The translations under genes and the position numbers were made by a program. Positions 10,225-20,426 of a stretch of 64,000 bases of DNA are shown piece after piece. The DNA lies in the NCBI GenBank assembly GCA_947462335.1, contig OX381721.1:36916488-36980487 (forward strand), in the 5' to 3' direction. The notes beneath the pieces are model-generated. The model saw only the letters and a program-made list of their open reading frames with translations, searched no databases and was not told the DNA's origin. Numbering within the stretch: position 1 is the first letter of the stretch; every line of letters begins with the position of its first letter. The DNA comes from Harmothoe impar (taxonomy: Eukaryota; Annelida; Polychaeta; Phyllodocida; Polynoidae).

Positions 10225-11306
10225 TACTGTAAATGTATTAATTTTCGCTCAGTACATATTTTCGCGCATTTCGCACACTTAGGTATGTGCGCGAAAATAT
10301 GATGTGCGCGAAAATTTTGCACAAAAAATTAGCTTTCCAATGATGTCTGGCACTCTATATTGCACTCTATATTGCACTGCAGTAGAGACTTAAAGTGGGG
10401 GTCTAGATGGGGGTTCTCCATGTCGTCTGTCGATTTTAAGAAATGTCATTTGTCAGTATCTTTGTATTTCTCCTGACAGTTATCACTAGGCTCCATGTAG
10501 CCTGTCGATTTTAAGAAAAGCCCATGTCCCTTGTCAATATTTTTACATTTCTCCTGTCATTTGTCACTAGGCCTCATGTCGCCTGTCGATTTTAAGAAAA
10601 GGCCATGTCGCCCTGTTGATTTTAGGTGTCCACCCCCATTAAAGTGGGTATATCCGATTTTTACCGAATTTTACACTCCTTATGTAGATGTTCCAAATAC
10701 TGTAAAAGCATATTATTAATGGGTAAGGGGGCGTTAAAATGGTATCCATGGGCAGAAACCGCCCAGAAAGATGGTCCCAAGGGATCCAACCATGGCATTT
10801 TCAGTGTATTTTCAATGGGGACAATAAAATTGTGCACGATTTTATTCCAAAATGACCATATATTGGGCAATAAAATCAAATTTGAGCAAAATGGTAGGGA
10901 ATAAGGGCGAATGGAATAGGTAAGAAGGGAAAGATCTTATTAGAGAACATCTTGACTCAATTTTAAGAAACTTTATTTTTGAGCCCCAATCATCTGATAT
11001 ACTAACTTTAATTACCAGATCTAACATGCTGGATAAATCATATCCTGCCATTATGTATACTGAAAAAGAAATCGATAAGACAATACAGGGCTATATATTT
11101 CAGCAATAGAAGCATCTTAGAATTATTTGAACAATTATTATGGGCTGTAAAACCCTTAATAATTGTCCGATTGAAAAACCGTAAAAACTGACATGTAGCT
11201 AAAGATCACCTGATTGCAGCTGCGCGAAAATATGATTGCGCGAAAATGCCTTTATGTGCTAGGTGCGCGAAAATTTAGCTGCGCGAAAATATCTACGTTT
11301 ACAGTA
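10225..11306. mobile_element. Family N inverted-repeat element, 1.08 kb
   Basis: TACTGTAAATGTATTAATTT then CGC at the left pairs with GCGCGAAAATATCTACGTTT then ACAGTA at the right. Both ends carry arrays of TTTTCGCGC (left) or GCGCGAAAAT (right). The interior contains the family I repeat and an unrecognised AT-rich segment. Overlapping frames at 10626-10904 and 10661-10879 on opposite strands have no domains. Confidence 0.65.
10388..10634. repeat. Family I tandem repeat
   Basis: Four imperfect units of CTGTCGATTTTAAGAAA spaced about 30-70 bp apart, with ATGTC and GCCAT between them. The same motif array is found at 45897-46212. Probably subterminal repeats of an element, or a minisatellite. 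Confidence 0.7.
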
Positions 11307-11387
11307 TATAAAAAAGCTATCTTAGGCAGCCCCTACCATGATTTTATATAATTCCTGCATTTTGAATCGAAGACCATGAAAAATAAA

Positions 11388-11527
11388 CACAAAGGTACAC
11401 TCGTTTGTGTCTTGTTGACCATTGTAACCGCATTTCACTCGGCCTGCGGCCTCGTGAAATACAGCCCAATGGTCAACTTGTGAAATAACCCTGTCAACAG
11501 ACCAAAACTCGCAAACCTTTGTCTATA
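11388..11527. mobile_element. Hairpin element around GTTGACCATTG
   Basis: ACAAAGGTACACTCGTTTG on the left is mirrored by CAAACCTTTGT on the right, and GTTGACCATTG / CAATGGTCAAC plus ATTTCAC / GTGAAAT form the inner stem. The loop is GGCCTGCGGCC. Foldback MITE without coding capacity. Confidence 0.65.
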
Positions 11528-12025
11528 TATTCTGCTTGCAGAGTGATGCCTCAGTTTGCGTTGTTAACCGCACAGAGAGGCCTTCTGACGCCACCCCTGC
11601 TGCAGAATGGCTGTGTATGACAGAAAGGGAGGCAGGGGTGGTTCTGTGAACCCCCAAGGGCCATGTTGAATCCTACCCCGCCCCAGGGTGTGAATGTATG
11701 CTATACCCCTGAGGGGCATCTGTCTTCATGTCTAGTCTACTGCCTCACAGTCATTTGTTACCAGTTCTCCCCTAAGCGCTACTGCCTCTGTAGGTCTGGA
11801 ATCGATTTAAAGAAATTAGAGCAGGTCAAGATCATCATTGTCCATTGACACTGAAGCCGCCAGATACAATATCTAATGCTGCCTCAGAGAGATGCAGTTA
11901 CAATTTGACATTCATAAAGAGTCGCTGACCGCTCAGTCATTGGACTGATTTCTGTACACAGTCTGTATTTGCCATCTCTAGTGACTCCCACCTTTCCCCT
12001 CAGCTGTTAAGTGGATGGATTAATG

Positions 12026-12260
12026 TTAACCTCTGAAGGAAAGAATGTGGCTGAAAGGTGACACCGATGCAGCCCGGGTAAGTAACTCCCTGGTGCTGAA
12101 TTGTTGCATCATGCCAACTCTTCGGGAGCGTATTAACCCCAGAGGGTAGGCATGATGCATAACAACTTGAATGTAGCCCTGGTGACCAACTCACATTCAT
12201 GCATCTTGAAGACTGAGAGCCTGATGCATGAAAGCATGATGTAGGCCTCAAAATGTCCAC
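12026..12260. mobile_element. Family E MITE, degraded
   Basis: Starts TTAACCTCTGAAGGA and carries ATGCATAACAACTTGAATG and other family E hairpin remnants. The right end is unclear. The minus-strand frame across it is an artefact of the hairpins. Confidence 0.6.
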
Positions 12261-12396
12261 ACCCATACACCATCTATCCACAATCGTTACTTTGGGAAAT
12301 AAACAAGAAATGTGTCTGTGCTTATTTCCAGTAAAACCTGATTGGTTTAACTTAGAAATAAAGATATTAGCACAGCCTGATTGCGTAGGAGATGTT

Positions 12397-12662
12397 TTAA
12401 CCTTTTAAGTGAGGCATGGTGCTTTTTACAAATGTGATATACTCTTAACCTTCACAATGCAAGAATGTCGGCCTGGCGAGCCCAATATTCCCAGCATCAT
12501 TATGAGTCTGTAAAAATGGATGAACCAGAAAAAGGGTCAGTATGATGCTTGAACGCAACTAGCTCTGGTGTGCTACTTGCTTGCCATGGCTGCATTCTTG
12601 CATTATGATGACTAAGGGCAAAATGCATTAAAATCACTAGTATACAGCCCTTGAAGGGCTAA
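12397..12662. mobile_element. Family E MITE
   Basis: Starts TTAACCTTTTAAGTGAGGCA and ends CAGCCCTTGAAGGGCTAAAG, with partial hairpin arms around CTGGCGAGCCC and GCTTGCCATGGC. More diverged than the 8499 copy. Confidence 0.62.
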
Positions 12663-12679
12663 AGACAAAAAACAAAATA

Positions 12680-13085
12680 TATATAAAATATGGACGCTGC
12701 GTTGCGAACTCTGTCCGAACCCTTCAGTCCGGCAGTAGGTTGCAGCACCTACTCCGGGCTTGGGGTATGGATAGAGGTCGCTATAGGCTTCCAGTCTGTG
12801 TTCGCGCGCACAGGCTGGCTGCCTTTTTATAGCCAGTGTCTGATGGAACTCATCGGTTACTTCGTACCTCTGGTAGTATAAAGACCCCAGTTCATATCGG
12901 CTACGAGCCCATTGACCTGCTCAGAACTCTATAGGGAGTTTGTTCGGATAAGCTTGGCCTGTCTAGGATTACCTGAATAAAATCTTATATAAGGAACCTA
13001 TACACTTGATTCGAAATGTGTCGACCTTGTTCTTTTCTTAATAACTATGTACCAATATCAAGGGGAAAAAAGTCTCGTTTATTAC
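12680..13085 (+). mobile_element. Possible solo LTR or LTR-like insertion
   Basis: Block 1 lacks this stretch: after a family E element it passes straight to the GATGAGGTAATATTGCC core, whereas block 2 has about 400 extra bases. The insertion is GC- and CpG-richer than its neighbours. It has a TATA motif GTATAAAGACC at 12877, a CAGTT initiator-like site and a GAATAAAATC polyadenylation signal near 12973, the order expected of U3-R-U5. It ends near AAGGGGAAAAAAG and TTATTACA. I could not establish terminal TG..CA with a clean target duplication. The 63-codon frame at 12690-12881 has no recognised domain. Confidence 0.4.
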
Positions 13086-13683
13086 ATATGTATATATAGA
13101 TATAGATAAAGATGAGGTGATATTGCCTTTGGCAGGTGGCATCTGTATTGTGAAGATAACCAGATTTCTTAGTCACATCTGTCATCATTAAATGGCATTA
13201 AGTTGAATTTCGCCATTCTTACATACGATTTATACACTTCTCTTATTCCCGCCACCACCTTCTGTGCAGGCATAAGTCACCATCATATCAAGCCTGTATG
13301 AATGAAGCTAATTCTCTATGAATTATTATAATCAGATTTCTTTAAATTTGATACCCTTTTGCCAGAAAGCATCATTATAATATCAATGAATCAAGCTGGC
13401 TGGTTGAAATAAAACCAACTCATCAGGACCAATTACATATTTGATAAGGTTATGTGATACTGGATGGCTTCTAAAGTCTGCTTTATGAGACCTGTTTTAG
13501 ATACACTACTCTTTCCTAGTAGAACTGGGCTAGATTAGATAACACAATCATTGTATAATTAGTACCAGACATGCCAATTAGCCATAGTAATTGGTTTCTT
13601 CGAGGTATTGGGAAAAGGAGTTGTCTGGTTAGTTCAAATACTTACTTCTCACTGGGACAGTGGAGTACTGACTCTCTCCTGTA

Positions 13684-13945
13684 AGGGAGTGGTCATTTCC
13701 TAACAACATGGAGGGGTTCGTGGATTTGGGGGGGGCACCAAAAAAACTTGGACCCCTTGAAGGGGGGGGGGACCAAAAAAATGCACCCCATTTTAGTGAA
13801 AAAGCCAGCGGGTTAAGTACTATAGCTCAAAGGTGTCGGCCGCACTCAATTTGAATTTGCCTGAGGGGGGGACCAAAGAATTTCTCACTGCTCGCAAGGT
13901 AATCCAACGACCTCCCCCCCTGTTGTTAAAAAATGACCACTCCCT
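13684..13945. mobile_element. Family J MITE, copy 1
   Basis: AGGGAGTGGTCATTTCCTAA at the left is matched by TTAAAAAATGACCACTCCCT at the right. The interior has G-runs followed by ACCAAAAAA, and the block ACTATAGCTCAAAGGTGTC. Other copies are at 14005, 30108 (partial) and 45543. Confidence 0.88.
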
Positions 13946-14004
13946 AAAGTTGTACCCTCCACATCTCTATCATAAAATATACTGGAACAGTGGAGTCTCT
14001 TGTA

Positions 14005-14240
14005 AGGGAGTTGTCATTTCTTAGCATTGTTGGGGGAGAAAAAAAATATTTGGACCCCTCTTGAGGGGGGGCCAAAAAAATCAACCCTTTTTGAAAGTGA
14101 TAATGCCCGCGGGTTGAGTACTTTAGCTCAAAGGTGTCTGCTACACTCAATTTGAACTTGCCTGAGGGGGGGACCAGAAGAATTTCCTGCTTCTCGCGTT
14201 GAAATCCACCGACCCCCCCTGTTGTTGAAATATGACCAGT
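14005..14240. mobile_element. Family J MITE, copy 2
   Basis: AGGGAGTTGTCATTTCTTAG to GTTGTTGAAATATGACCAGT. The interior parallels copy 1 (GGGGGGCCAAAAAAATC, TTTAGCTCAAAGGTGTC). The flank GTGGAGT(A)CT..TGTAAGGGAG also precedes copy 1, so the pair may have arisen by local tandem duplication of element plus flank. Confidence 0.8.
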
Positions 14241-14387
14241 CATCATCTTCAATGTAAATTACCTCTCTGTACGGATACTGCCATCTTAATCCATCATTGG
14301 GCCGTAGATGTCAATCTATGCAATTTAATGGAAATCCAGACTAACTAAGTGCTCAGCAAGTGATGCCAATCCTAGTGTTTCAAACCG

Positions 14388-14660
14388 CACAGAGAGGCCT
14401 TCTGATGCCACCCCTGCAGAATGGCTGTGTATGACAGACAGGGAGGCAGGGGTGGTTCTGTGAACCCCATGGGCTGTGTTAAATCCTACCCTGCCCAGGG
14501 GTGTGAATGTATGCTATACCCCTAAGGGGCATCTGTCCCTATGTCTAGTCTACTGCCTCACAGTCAGTTCTCCTATACAAGCACTTCTGCCTCCCAGTCA
14601 TTTGTAACCAGTTCACCTCCAGGCTGTACTACCTGACTGCCATTATTACCCATTTACCTT
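14388..14660. repeat. Duplication block 3 (partial)
   Basis: CCGCACAGAGAGGCCTTCTG through GTATGCTATACCCCTAAGGG and CTAGTCTACTGCCTCACAGT repeats 11570-11760 with roughly 10% differences by eye. A shorter motif, CAGTCATTTGTAACCAGTTC, is repeated inside. Confidence 0.8.
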
Positions 14661-14764
14661 ATTAGCAATACTGCCTCTGTAGTTATACAATCAAAGCAAG
14701 GAATTACAGTAGGATGCTACTGCTCTATTGATTTATTCTGCATCTTTGTAATTTTGGCACTACA

Positions 14765-15240
14765 TTAACAAATGCCAACGCCTATTGATACGTCACTGGC
14801 GTATTTTCGTGAGTGGGGGCTGGGACCATATCCCATGAAGCAGCAAATGTTAAAAAGGTAAATGCTACACCTAAGCACATAAACCAGAGTTAGATGATGC
14901 ACTTGAATGAGCTGATTGGAATTGAGACAATGAAAAGGCATGAGCAGGCAGTCATACCTCTCTGGTGTGGTCCCTTTAATTCCACTTACTCCACAGGTAC
15001 CACCCTGGGTACCTACAGGGTACCTCTCCCTACCGGTGACTTGCACTTTATATCTGCTGAAGCTTTACAGACTATAGAAATTCTTTATGGAAGACTTATT
15101 AACGAGATGAGGAAAACACAGTACAATTCCCCTACATATGTATGGAATCAGACTGGATAACATTAATATATTTGGGAGTAGCCGCAAATGGTAGTTCCTA
15201 AGGTACATACCAGGGGGCGCCCAAGCTGGCCCCACCTGTT
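14765..15240. other. Family F fragment and unassigned sequence
   Basis: 14768-14840 has AAATGCCAACGCCTATTGAT and GTGAGTGGGGGCTGGGACC, shared with the family F element at 21785-21935. The rest, up to the ORF1-like gene, is unassigned; it may be the 5' untranslated part or terminal repeat of that retroelement. An 88-codon frame at 14894-15160 has no recognised motif. Confidence 0.4.
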
Positions 15241-15326
15241 CATATCCGCCCACCGCTCGATCAGTCTGTTTGAAGTAGCCGTTGGATTAGGTCAATTTTT
15301 TCTCTCTCTGTACTAAGTGCGTCACC

Positions 15327-16051
15327 ATGCCCAAATTTTGTGACGGATGCAAGGAAGAGTATGATAGACGCAGGGCAGATTGTCCGTATTGTAAGGATGA
15401 TCGTGAGTACAGGGATCAAAGGGAAAGGAGAAAAAGTGACCGGGAGGAGCGTGATAAGGAGAAGGACAAGGAGACTCCGCCGGCGGCTACAGGAGGTGCC
15501 TCAGGTGGTGCTAAGCCTAAGGACACTACCAAGGACACCAAGACTGATCTAGATCAATCTTTGCACGGTGCGGAGATTGAGGCGGGCATCGACAATCTGG
15601 GTGGGAGGCCCATTCAAAATCTGAGTAAGTTCGATCTGCGCAGATTTCTACCGGCCGCTGAAAGGAGACGTCCGCTTCAGGTGGATAATCAGGAGAAGCT
15701 GATCCATCTGTTAACTAGATTGATGGAGGACTTATCCAGTAGGGGGTTCAACATCACTGGGTTACTTCAGCACATTTCATACATTTCATGGATGGCTTCC
15801 ACGGGGATCTATGCTACCGAGGCCCTCGTAGAGTATGATTATGAAATGCGGGATAGGGCCCGTGAATTTGGATGCAAGGCCTTTGTGGGGGGTGACACTC
15901 ACTTATCCAATATGTATTTGGGTACCAGTGGTACAAAGGCCCACAGGTACCAGTCGAGCAAGGGTCCCAGTTCCCGAGGAGGCCGGAGTCAGGGATACAG
16001 CCAGGGGTCTGGATCAGGGAGACGTCAGCCCCTGACAGGGTATATATATAT

Positions 16052-16098
<47 letters not shown>

Positions 16099-16214
16099 TA
16101 TATATATATTTATATATATACATATGTATGTGGATATCCAGAAAGCATGATGTACATAATTTCCAAGCTGAGCGGCAACCTATTGTTAAAGATAAAAGTA
16201 GCAGCTGTAGCTAG
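15327..16214 (+). CDS. Retroelement ORF1/gag-like protein, truncated
   Basis: The best protein-like frame in the window, 295 codons, of which the first 238 look genuine before it runs into a TA microsatellite. The ATG has a favourable CACCATG context. Residues 5-22 form CX2C-X10-CX2C (C5, C8, C19, C22), a zinc-ribbon or knuckle pattern. Residues 24-50 are K/E/R-rich, 51-78 are a low-complexity linker, and about 84-200 are a helical region with FDLRRFLP, a YD..MRDRA-like motif and GGDTHLSNMYLG. A Ser/Gly/Arg-rich tail, fit for nucleic-acid binding, follows. This layout resembles ORF1 of tyrosine-recombinase retrotransposons (DIRS/Ngaro-like); that is family memory, not a search result. No reverse transcriptase, RNase H or recombinase follows, so the copy is 3'-truncated. 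A host gene derived from such an element is less likely. Confidence 0.5.
16041..16122. repeat. TA microsatellite
   Basis: (TA)n with two or three AAATA/ATTTATA interruptions. It replaces the sequence expected downstream of the ORF1-like gene and gives that frame a meaningless Ile-Tyr tail. Confidence 0.95.
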
Positions 16215-16259
16215 TGACTGAAAGTGAAGCCAGGGAGAGTGACACAATGTCCCCAATTA

Positions 16260-16345
16260 CATTAGCCCCCCCTCCCCCCCGTCCCCACACATCACCACCC
16301 ATCCCAACTCCCCCCCCCCCTGTCCCCACCCACCGCCCTACTGTA
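16260..16345. repeat. C-rich low-complexity stretch
   Basis: CCCCCCTCCCCCCCGTCCCC and similar runs. No gene or element ends are seen here. Confidence 0.7.
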
Positions 16346-16494
16346 TACATCCTATAGCCTGCAGCCACACCCCACCAGTGTCAACCACTGCTTGTTCCCG
16401 GTTGAACTAACTTGTAGCCATTTGTTGCTGGTTCCCGCTTGTCTATACGCATTACACCAACCATTCATCAATTAAGGCGGAAAGCGCCCGTATA

Positions 16495-16880
16495 GGGTAG
16501 GGGTTGGGTTAGTGGGGGGTCTGGGAGGGCGACGGTGGGTAGGCAAGGAGGGGTGGGAGGGGAGTAGGCAAGGAGGGTGGGAGAGGGGTAGGCAAGGAGG
16601 GGTGGAAGGGGAGTAGGCAAGGAGGGTGGGAGAGGTGTAGGCAAGGGGTGGGGGAAGAGGAGTAGGCAAGGAGGGTGGGTAGGAAGGGGGCAAGAAGGGG
16701 TAGGGTAGGGGGTAGGCAAAACGAGGAGGGGAGGAGGGTTAGGCAAAAAGGGGTAGGGGTTACATAAGGAACCTCGGGAGTTAGGCAAGGAGGGATGGGG
16801 CTTAGGCAAGGGGGATGCTGGGGTTGGGGGGGGGGGTAAGCATGGAGGGTTTGAGGGCCAGCAAGGAGGGTTGGGATTGA
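16495..16880. repeat. G-rich minisatellite (GTAGGCAAGGAGGGTGGGAG)
   Basis: About 385 bp of imperfect units built on TAGGCAAGGAGGGTGGGAGG, 20-40 bp each, with strong G bias on the plus strand. Many clusters of GGG runs could fold as G-quadruplexes. Long proline-rich frames on the minus strand (16468-16923) simply read this repeat and are not called. Confidence 0.9.
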
Positions 16881-17097
16881 GGTGTTGGGTTACCGTGGAC
16901 ATACAACAAAGAACCAGGCACAATGAAAGGAATGGGAAGTGAGGGAAATGAAATTCTGTGACAAAAAGCTAACTAGGGAATTCCCTCTCTGATACATTGC
17001 CAGCTGAAGATGGCAGTATCCATACTGAGATATATTTGGCCGAGATATATATGTGCTGCCATCTCTCAATATACTTATCAAATGTGTTTCTGTTTGA

Positions 17098-17315
17098 GAA
17101 TACACAAAGAAAAGTACCAGCGTCAAAAGGGAGTTCAGGTTGCCTCCAGACTGACTCTCCTCTCCAGGAGAGCCCAGGTTCTTATATGACTTCCTTAGGT
17201 GAGTCAGGGAGCTATAAAACTAGTCTCTGTTTGGAAGCCTGGGCTCCCCGAAAGAGCGGAGTCATTCTGGAGACAACCTGGACTATCTTTTAATGCTGTT
17301 TCTTTCTCTGTGTAC
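17098..17315 (+). mobile_element. Family C MITE, copy 1
   Basis: GAATACACAAAGAAAAGTAC, then CGTCAAAAGGGAGTTC, is mirrored by TTTAATGCTG..TTTCTTTCTCTGTGTAC. Inside are the family motifs GGTTGCCTCCAGACTGACTC and its complement GGAGTCATTCTGGAGACAAC, and GTGAGTCA blocks. Frames across it are artefacts. Confidence 0.82.
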
Positions 17316-17459
17316 ATATATCCAGGGAGCAGTGAAATCTCACCTACTTTCCAGTTTCTGTACTTGGAACCTCACGTGTCACTCACCTACAAAGATAACA
17401 GACAGGTATTTAGGGTGCTGTGAACACATACATAGACAGAGCTGCACGCTAAAGTGGCT

Positions 17460-17565
17460 GAGTCAGTGGTTATTTCAAGAGTGGTGCTTGGGCCGTATTG
17501 CTCGATGGCCGTAGGCCTAGTGCAATACGGCCCTCGTACCACGAGTGCAATAAGCCACTGACAAG
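17460..17565. mobile_element. Hairpin element, about 105 bp
   Basis: GAGTCAGTGGTTATTTCAAG pairs with GTGCAATAAGCCACTGAC, and GGGCCGTATTGC pairs with GCAATACGGCCC around a CGATGGCCGTAGGCC loop. A diverged half-copy (GAGGGTTATTGCACGCTTCA) lies at 17762-17795, so the full element may extend to about 17800. Confidence 0.6.
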
Positions 17566-17868
17566 GGCACTTTTAAGTGACGCTCTGTATTTATTTCAGG
17601 GTATTTGGATCTAAAATAGATTTTCAGTCCATGTTTGCTTACTTCCACAATGTTTTTTTACTTCTGCGGTGTTTGTTTACTTCTGCCGGCCACCCTTTTA
17701 AATTTCCTGAGGGTCACGTGACCATGGGGAGCATGCAAAAGGCCAGAGCGTTAAATACAGCCGAGGGTTATTGCACGCTTCACTCGCATACGGCACTCAC
17801 CATAGGATTAACCTGGACAGTCTGTATTCACCATGAATAAAAACAGGAGTCAACAATGGCTAATGATA

Positions 17869-18199
17869 GGGCCACTCCAAATAATATCATTGTTTCTCAT
17901 CTTTTTTGCAAACTCTAAGGGAAAAGTTGATGATAATAGACAAATATGGGCATATTTAGTATCAAATTGAAGCTTACAGTGGCACAAATGCAATGGGCTA
18001 GAGGAAATATACACATCAAAGCGTTTGTAGATGATCAATCTCCTAATGATGGAAATGTAAATGTAATGTTTGTTGACAGCCTAGATCTCCCTACCTATTT
18101 GGTCTTCATCAAAGAAAAGAAGAAGAAAAATGGGCCCTCGTCATATTAAATTTTGTCATGGCTTAGTGATGAGAAACAAGGATAATATTTGGAGTGGGC
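17869..18199. mobile_element. Family K MITE, copy 2, intact
   Basis: GGCCACTCCAAATAATATCA, then TTGTTTCTCATC, at the left is the complement of GATGAGAAACAAGGATAATA, then TTTGGAGTGGGC, at the right: about 32 bp of arms with few mismatches. The interior frame at 17946-18149 is not domain-bearing. Confidence 0.85.
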
Positions 18200-18439
18200 T
18201 GAGGTGAAGGCAACTTAGCCTAAGGATAGCCCTTTGTTCTGGACAGTATAGTAGTTATGAACTACATCAATCAAAAAAAAGAATTCAAAATTGAAATTAA
18301 TCAGTGATATTATGCTATAATGCGATCATAGGCTGTGAGGGTATAGAGGGAGGGTTATCTGAAAAAGCTATGAGATACGTCATTCTCTGGTTATTTTTTG
18401 AAAACCAGAGACACACCTCTGTATTTGACCTAAGGAACA

Positions 18440-18730
18440 GGAGGCCAAAAATTAAGATCATTTTTCTGCAAATCCTATTCCTGACCAACTAGGAAAACTA
18501 TGTAGCCTTGGCATGGATTCAAAGTCAGGACCTTTGGAATGGTAGGCCTGTGTCCTAACCACTTCCCCAATCTGGACAGTTGACATAAGGTTTATTCAAC
18601 TAACAATCATTCAAAGATGTATGACCCCTAAAACTCTCTATTTTGAACAGGACAGCAACCAGCGTCAGCTATAAGTCTCACAAAGGAGAATCACTGCATC
18701 TCGCTAGTGTGGAATAGAGGACAGGCATGA
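18440..18730 (-). mobile_element. Family W element with tRNA-like boxes
   Basis: On the minus strand, GGGGAAGTGGTTAGGACA (18556-18572) resembles a Pol III A box and TTTGAATCCATGCC (18511-18524) a decayed B box, spaced as in a tRNA. The stretch TATGACCCCTAAAACTC through AGGACAGCAACCAGCGTCAG matches the element at 34470-34780. This is a tRNA-derived SINE-like module inside a family W repeat. Confidence 0.55.
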
Positions 18731-19254
18731 ATAGCAGGGAAGGGCGGGAAAAGCTGTAGAGTGATAGTCAATAGAGTAAAAGATCGAGCAGCAAACCACG
18801 CGATGGATGGCTCAGGCATCAGCTTTTTTCAAGCAATTACCATAGACATAGAATCTACTGTACTCCTACAAAAATCTTTAGGTTTAAGAGATTTTAAACA
18901 AGTACTTCCATTGTTACCATAGATAGAATCGTCTTTTCTGTTTGACATTGGTAAGCGACTTGATGAATTTTTGTATTTTGTCAAATTCAATATGCCTTAG
19001 AAGGACACTTTAAGTGACTTTAAATTCAATTATACTGTATAAATGTAAATGTAAATGTAAAGGTCATCCAGGCATCATGTGCCTTTTTACAAGTGGCACA
19101 TACTGGAATGAACTATACTAAAAGTGCTCCTTAGAACATATAATTGTTTTACATAAATGCAAACATTCATGCAATACCCCCTCAAGATAATAAGTGCCAC
19201 ATCCTCATAGCCTCCACACTGCAGCCCCAACCCCCCCTGCCCCTTTTCAGCCTT
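18731..19254. other. No gene seen
   Basis: AT-rich sequence with a GTAAAT/ATGTAA run near 19040. The small frames at 19087-19392 cover low-complexity and family V sequence. I see no RNA gene or element ends. Confidence 0.4.
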
Positions 19255-19640
19255 GATTACACCCTCCCAGCACAGTCTCAAATAAGACTCTGCCAAAAGA
19301 CCCAGACTCTCTGTGGAAAAGGGTTGAAAATTGTACTACTTGTCTGCTCTCTTATAGCTTCTCACACTACCATCTCAAAACACCAAAAATAGTTTCCAGG
19401 AATATGTCCGATTTGGGCCATCAAAACATATCCATTACTTCTATAATTTGAAACAATTAGCCTTCATCTATCCCTAAACATATTTGAATCGAATCATAGT
19501 TGTATAAAAGGTGGGTAAGTTTTCAAAGAAATCCGCTGCATTTTGGCAGAGAAGGAAATAGTGCCAGTACAAACAAATGGCAGAATGTGCTGGGAGATTG
19601 CCTTGATTAGTGGTGTAAATGTGGCTAGCTCTGCCTGTGT
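19255..19640. repeat. Family V repeat, distant copy
   Basis: CACAGTCTCAAATAAGACTC, then TGCCAAAA (19269), and AATAGTTTCCAGGAATATGT (19389) match 2958-3112. TTTTGGCAGAGAAGGAAATA (19542) matches 3254-3275. The intact pairing shows the V unit is a dispersed element rather than a local duplication. Confidence 0.65.
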
Positions 19641-20096
19641 GCCCACACAGAGGGCTGTGTAGACAGTCAATGGGACACCCCACCCCAGGGGCACCCTAGG
19701 GTCTCCTCACACAGAGAGGCTAGCATTTGTCATTAGGTATAGATTACTTATATCAATGTGGGGTCCAGTGGTAGCCCTGGGAGCACGCACGCAGGATTCT
19801 GTATCATAGGATGGCGCCACGCTGCATGAAATGTTTGCATTTAATCGACTTTAAGATGCATCAAAGGAATATTTTATTGGCTTTAATTTCAGGAGTTAGT
19901 CAGCCATTATCAACAAAAAATGCAAACATTTAAATGTCATGCATAGTGTTTATTCAAACTGAATGTGCTTAAAGAGTTAAAGCCTTAATGCATATTAAAT
20001 TTACTTGAATGCAAACATCAATGCAGTGTGGACAGGAGCAAATACCTCTCTGTATTGATACAATCAAATTTTATGCAGACATTGATAATGATTTAT
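19641..20096. other. No gene seen
   Basis: Mixed sequence without recognisable ends. TGCAAACAT(T)TAAATG and its complement GCATTTAATCGAC around 19850-19960 suggest a decayed inverted repeat, too weak to call. Confidence 0.35.
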
Positions 20097-20332
20097 CATA
20101 CCTAGCATATGATAGCCCTATATCTTAGACACTGAAACCAATAGGCCCAGCACAGTGGCGTAATGTGCCAATAGGCCCACTGCAGCTTTGCTGAAGCTGG
20201 TTCCTGTCAAACCTATTGTCGATTGCCGATCACGATTTTGACTAGGAAAACAGCATATTTTTGGTAGTTTTCATATAATAAAAAGGTGGTTTCAGTGCCT
20301 TAGAGATAGGACTATCATATGCCAGGTATAAC
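20097..20332. mobile_element. Family Q MITE
   Basis: CATACCTAGCATATGATAGC at the left pairs with GACTATCATATGCCAGGTAT at the right. The match continues through CCCTATATCTTAGACACTGA, giving arms of about 45 bp with several mismatches. GCTGAAGCTGGTTCCTGTCA in the interior is also found in family W (33973). Confidence 0.8.
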
Positions 20333-20343
20333 AAATAAAAAAC

Positions 20344-20426
20344 ATAACTCGTGGGCATACCAGGAGCTTGTATGCCCACTCGTGAAAATTCGCTGCTGCC
20401 CTGCTCCTGCTATGCCCACTCGTTAT
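20344..20426. mobile_element. Short hairpin (TGGGCATA arms)
   Basis: ATAACTCGTGGGCATACCAG pairs with CTGCTATGCCCACTCGTTAT. A second TATGCCCACTCGTGA lies in the loop. MITE remnant or cruciform-forming sequence. Confidence 0.6.

Larger units (their letters stand above)
11570..14330. repeat. Old segmental duplication, block 2
   Basis: Counterpart of block 1. It starts with CCGCACAGAGAGGCCTTCTG and a segment repeated again at 14388 (block 3). It carries three insertions absent from block 1: a family E copy at 12026, the LTR-like segment at 12680-13085, and two family J copies near its right end. Confidence 0.65.

Noticed and set aside
16468..16923. 151-codon proline-rich minus frame
   Set aside because: It is the complement of a G-rich minisatellite.
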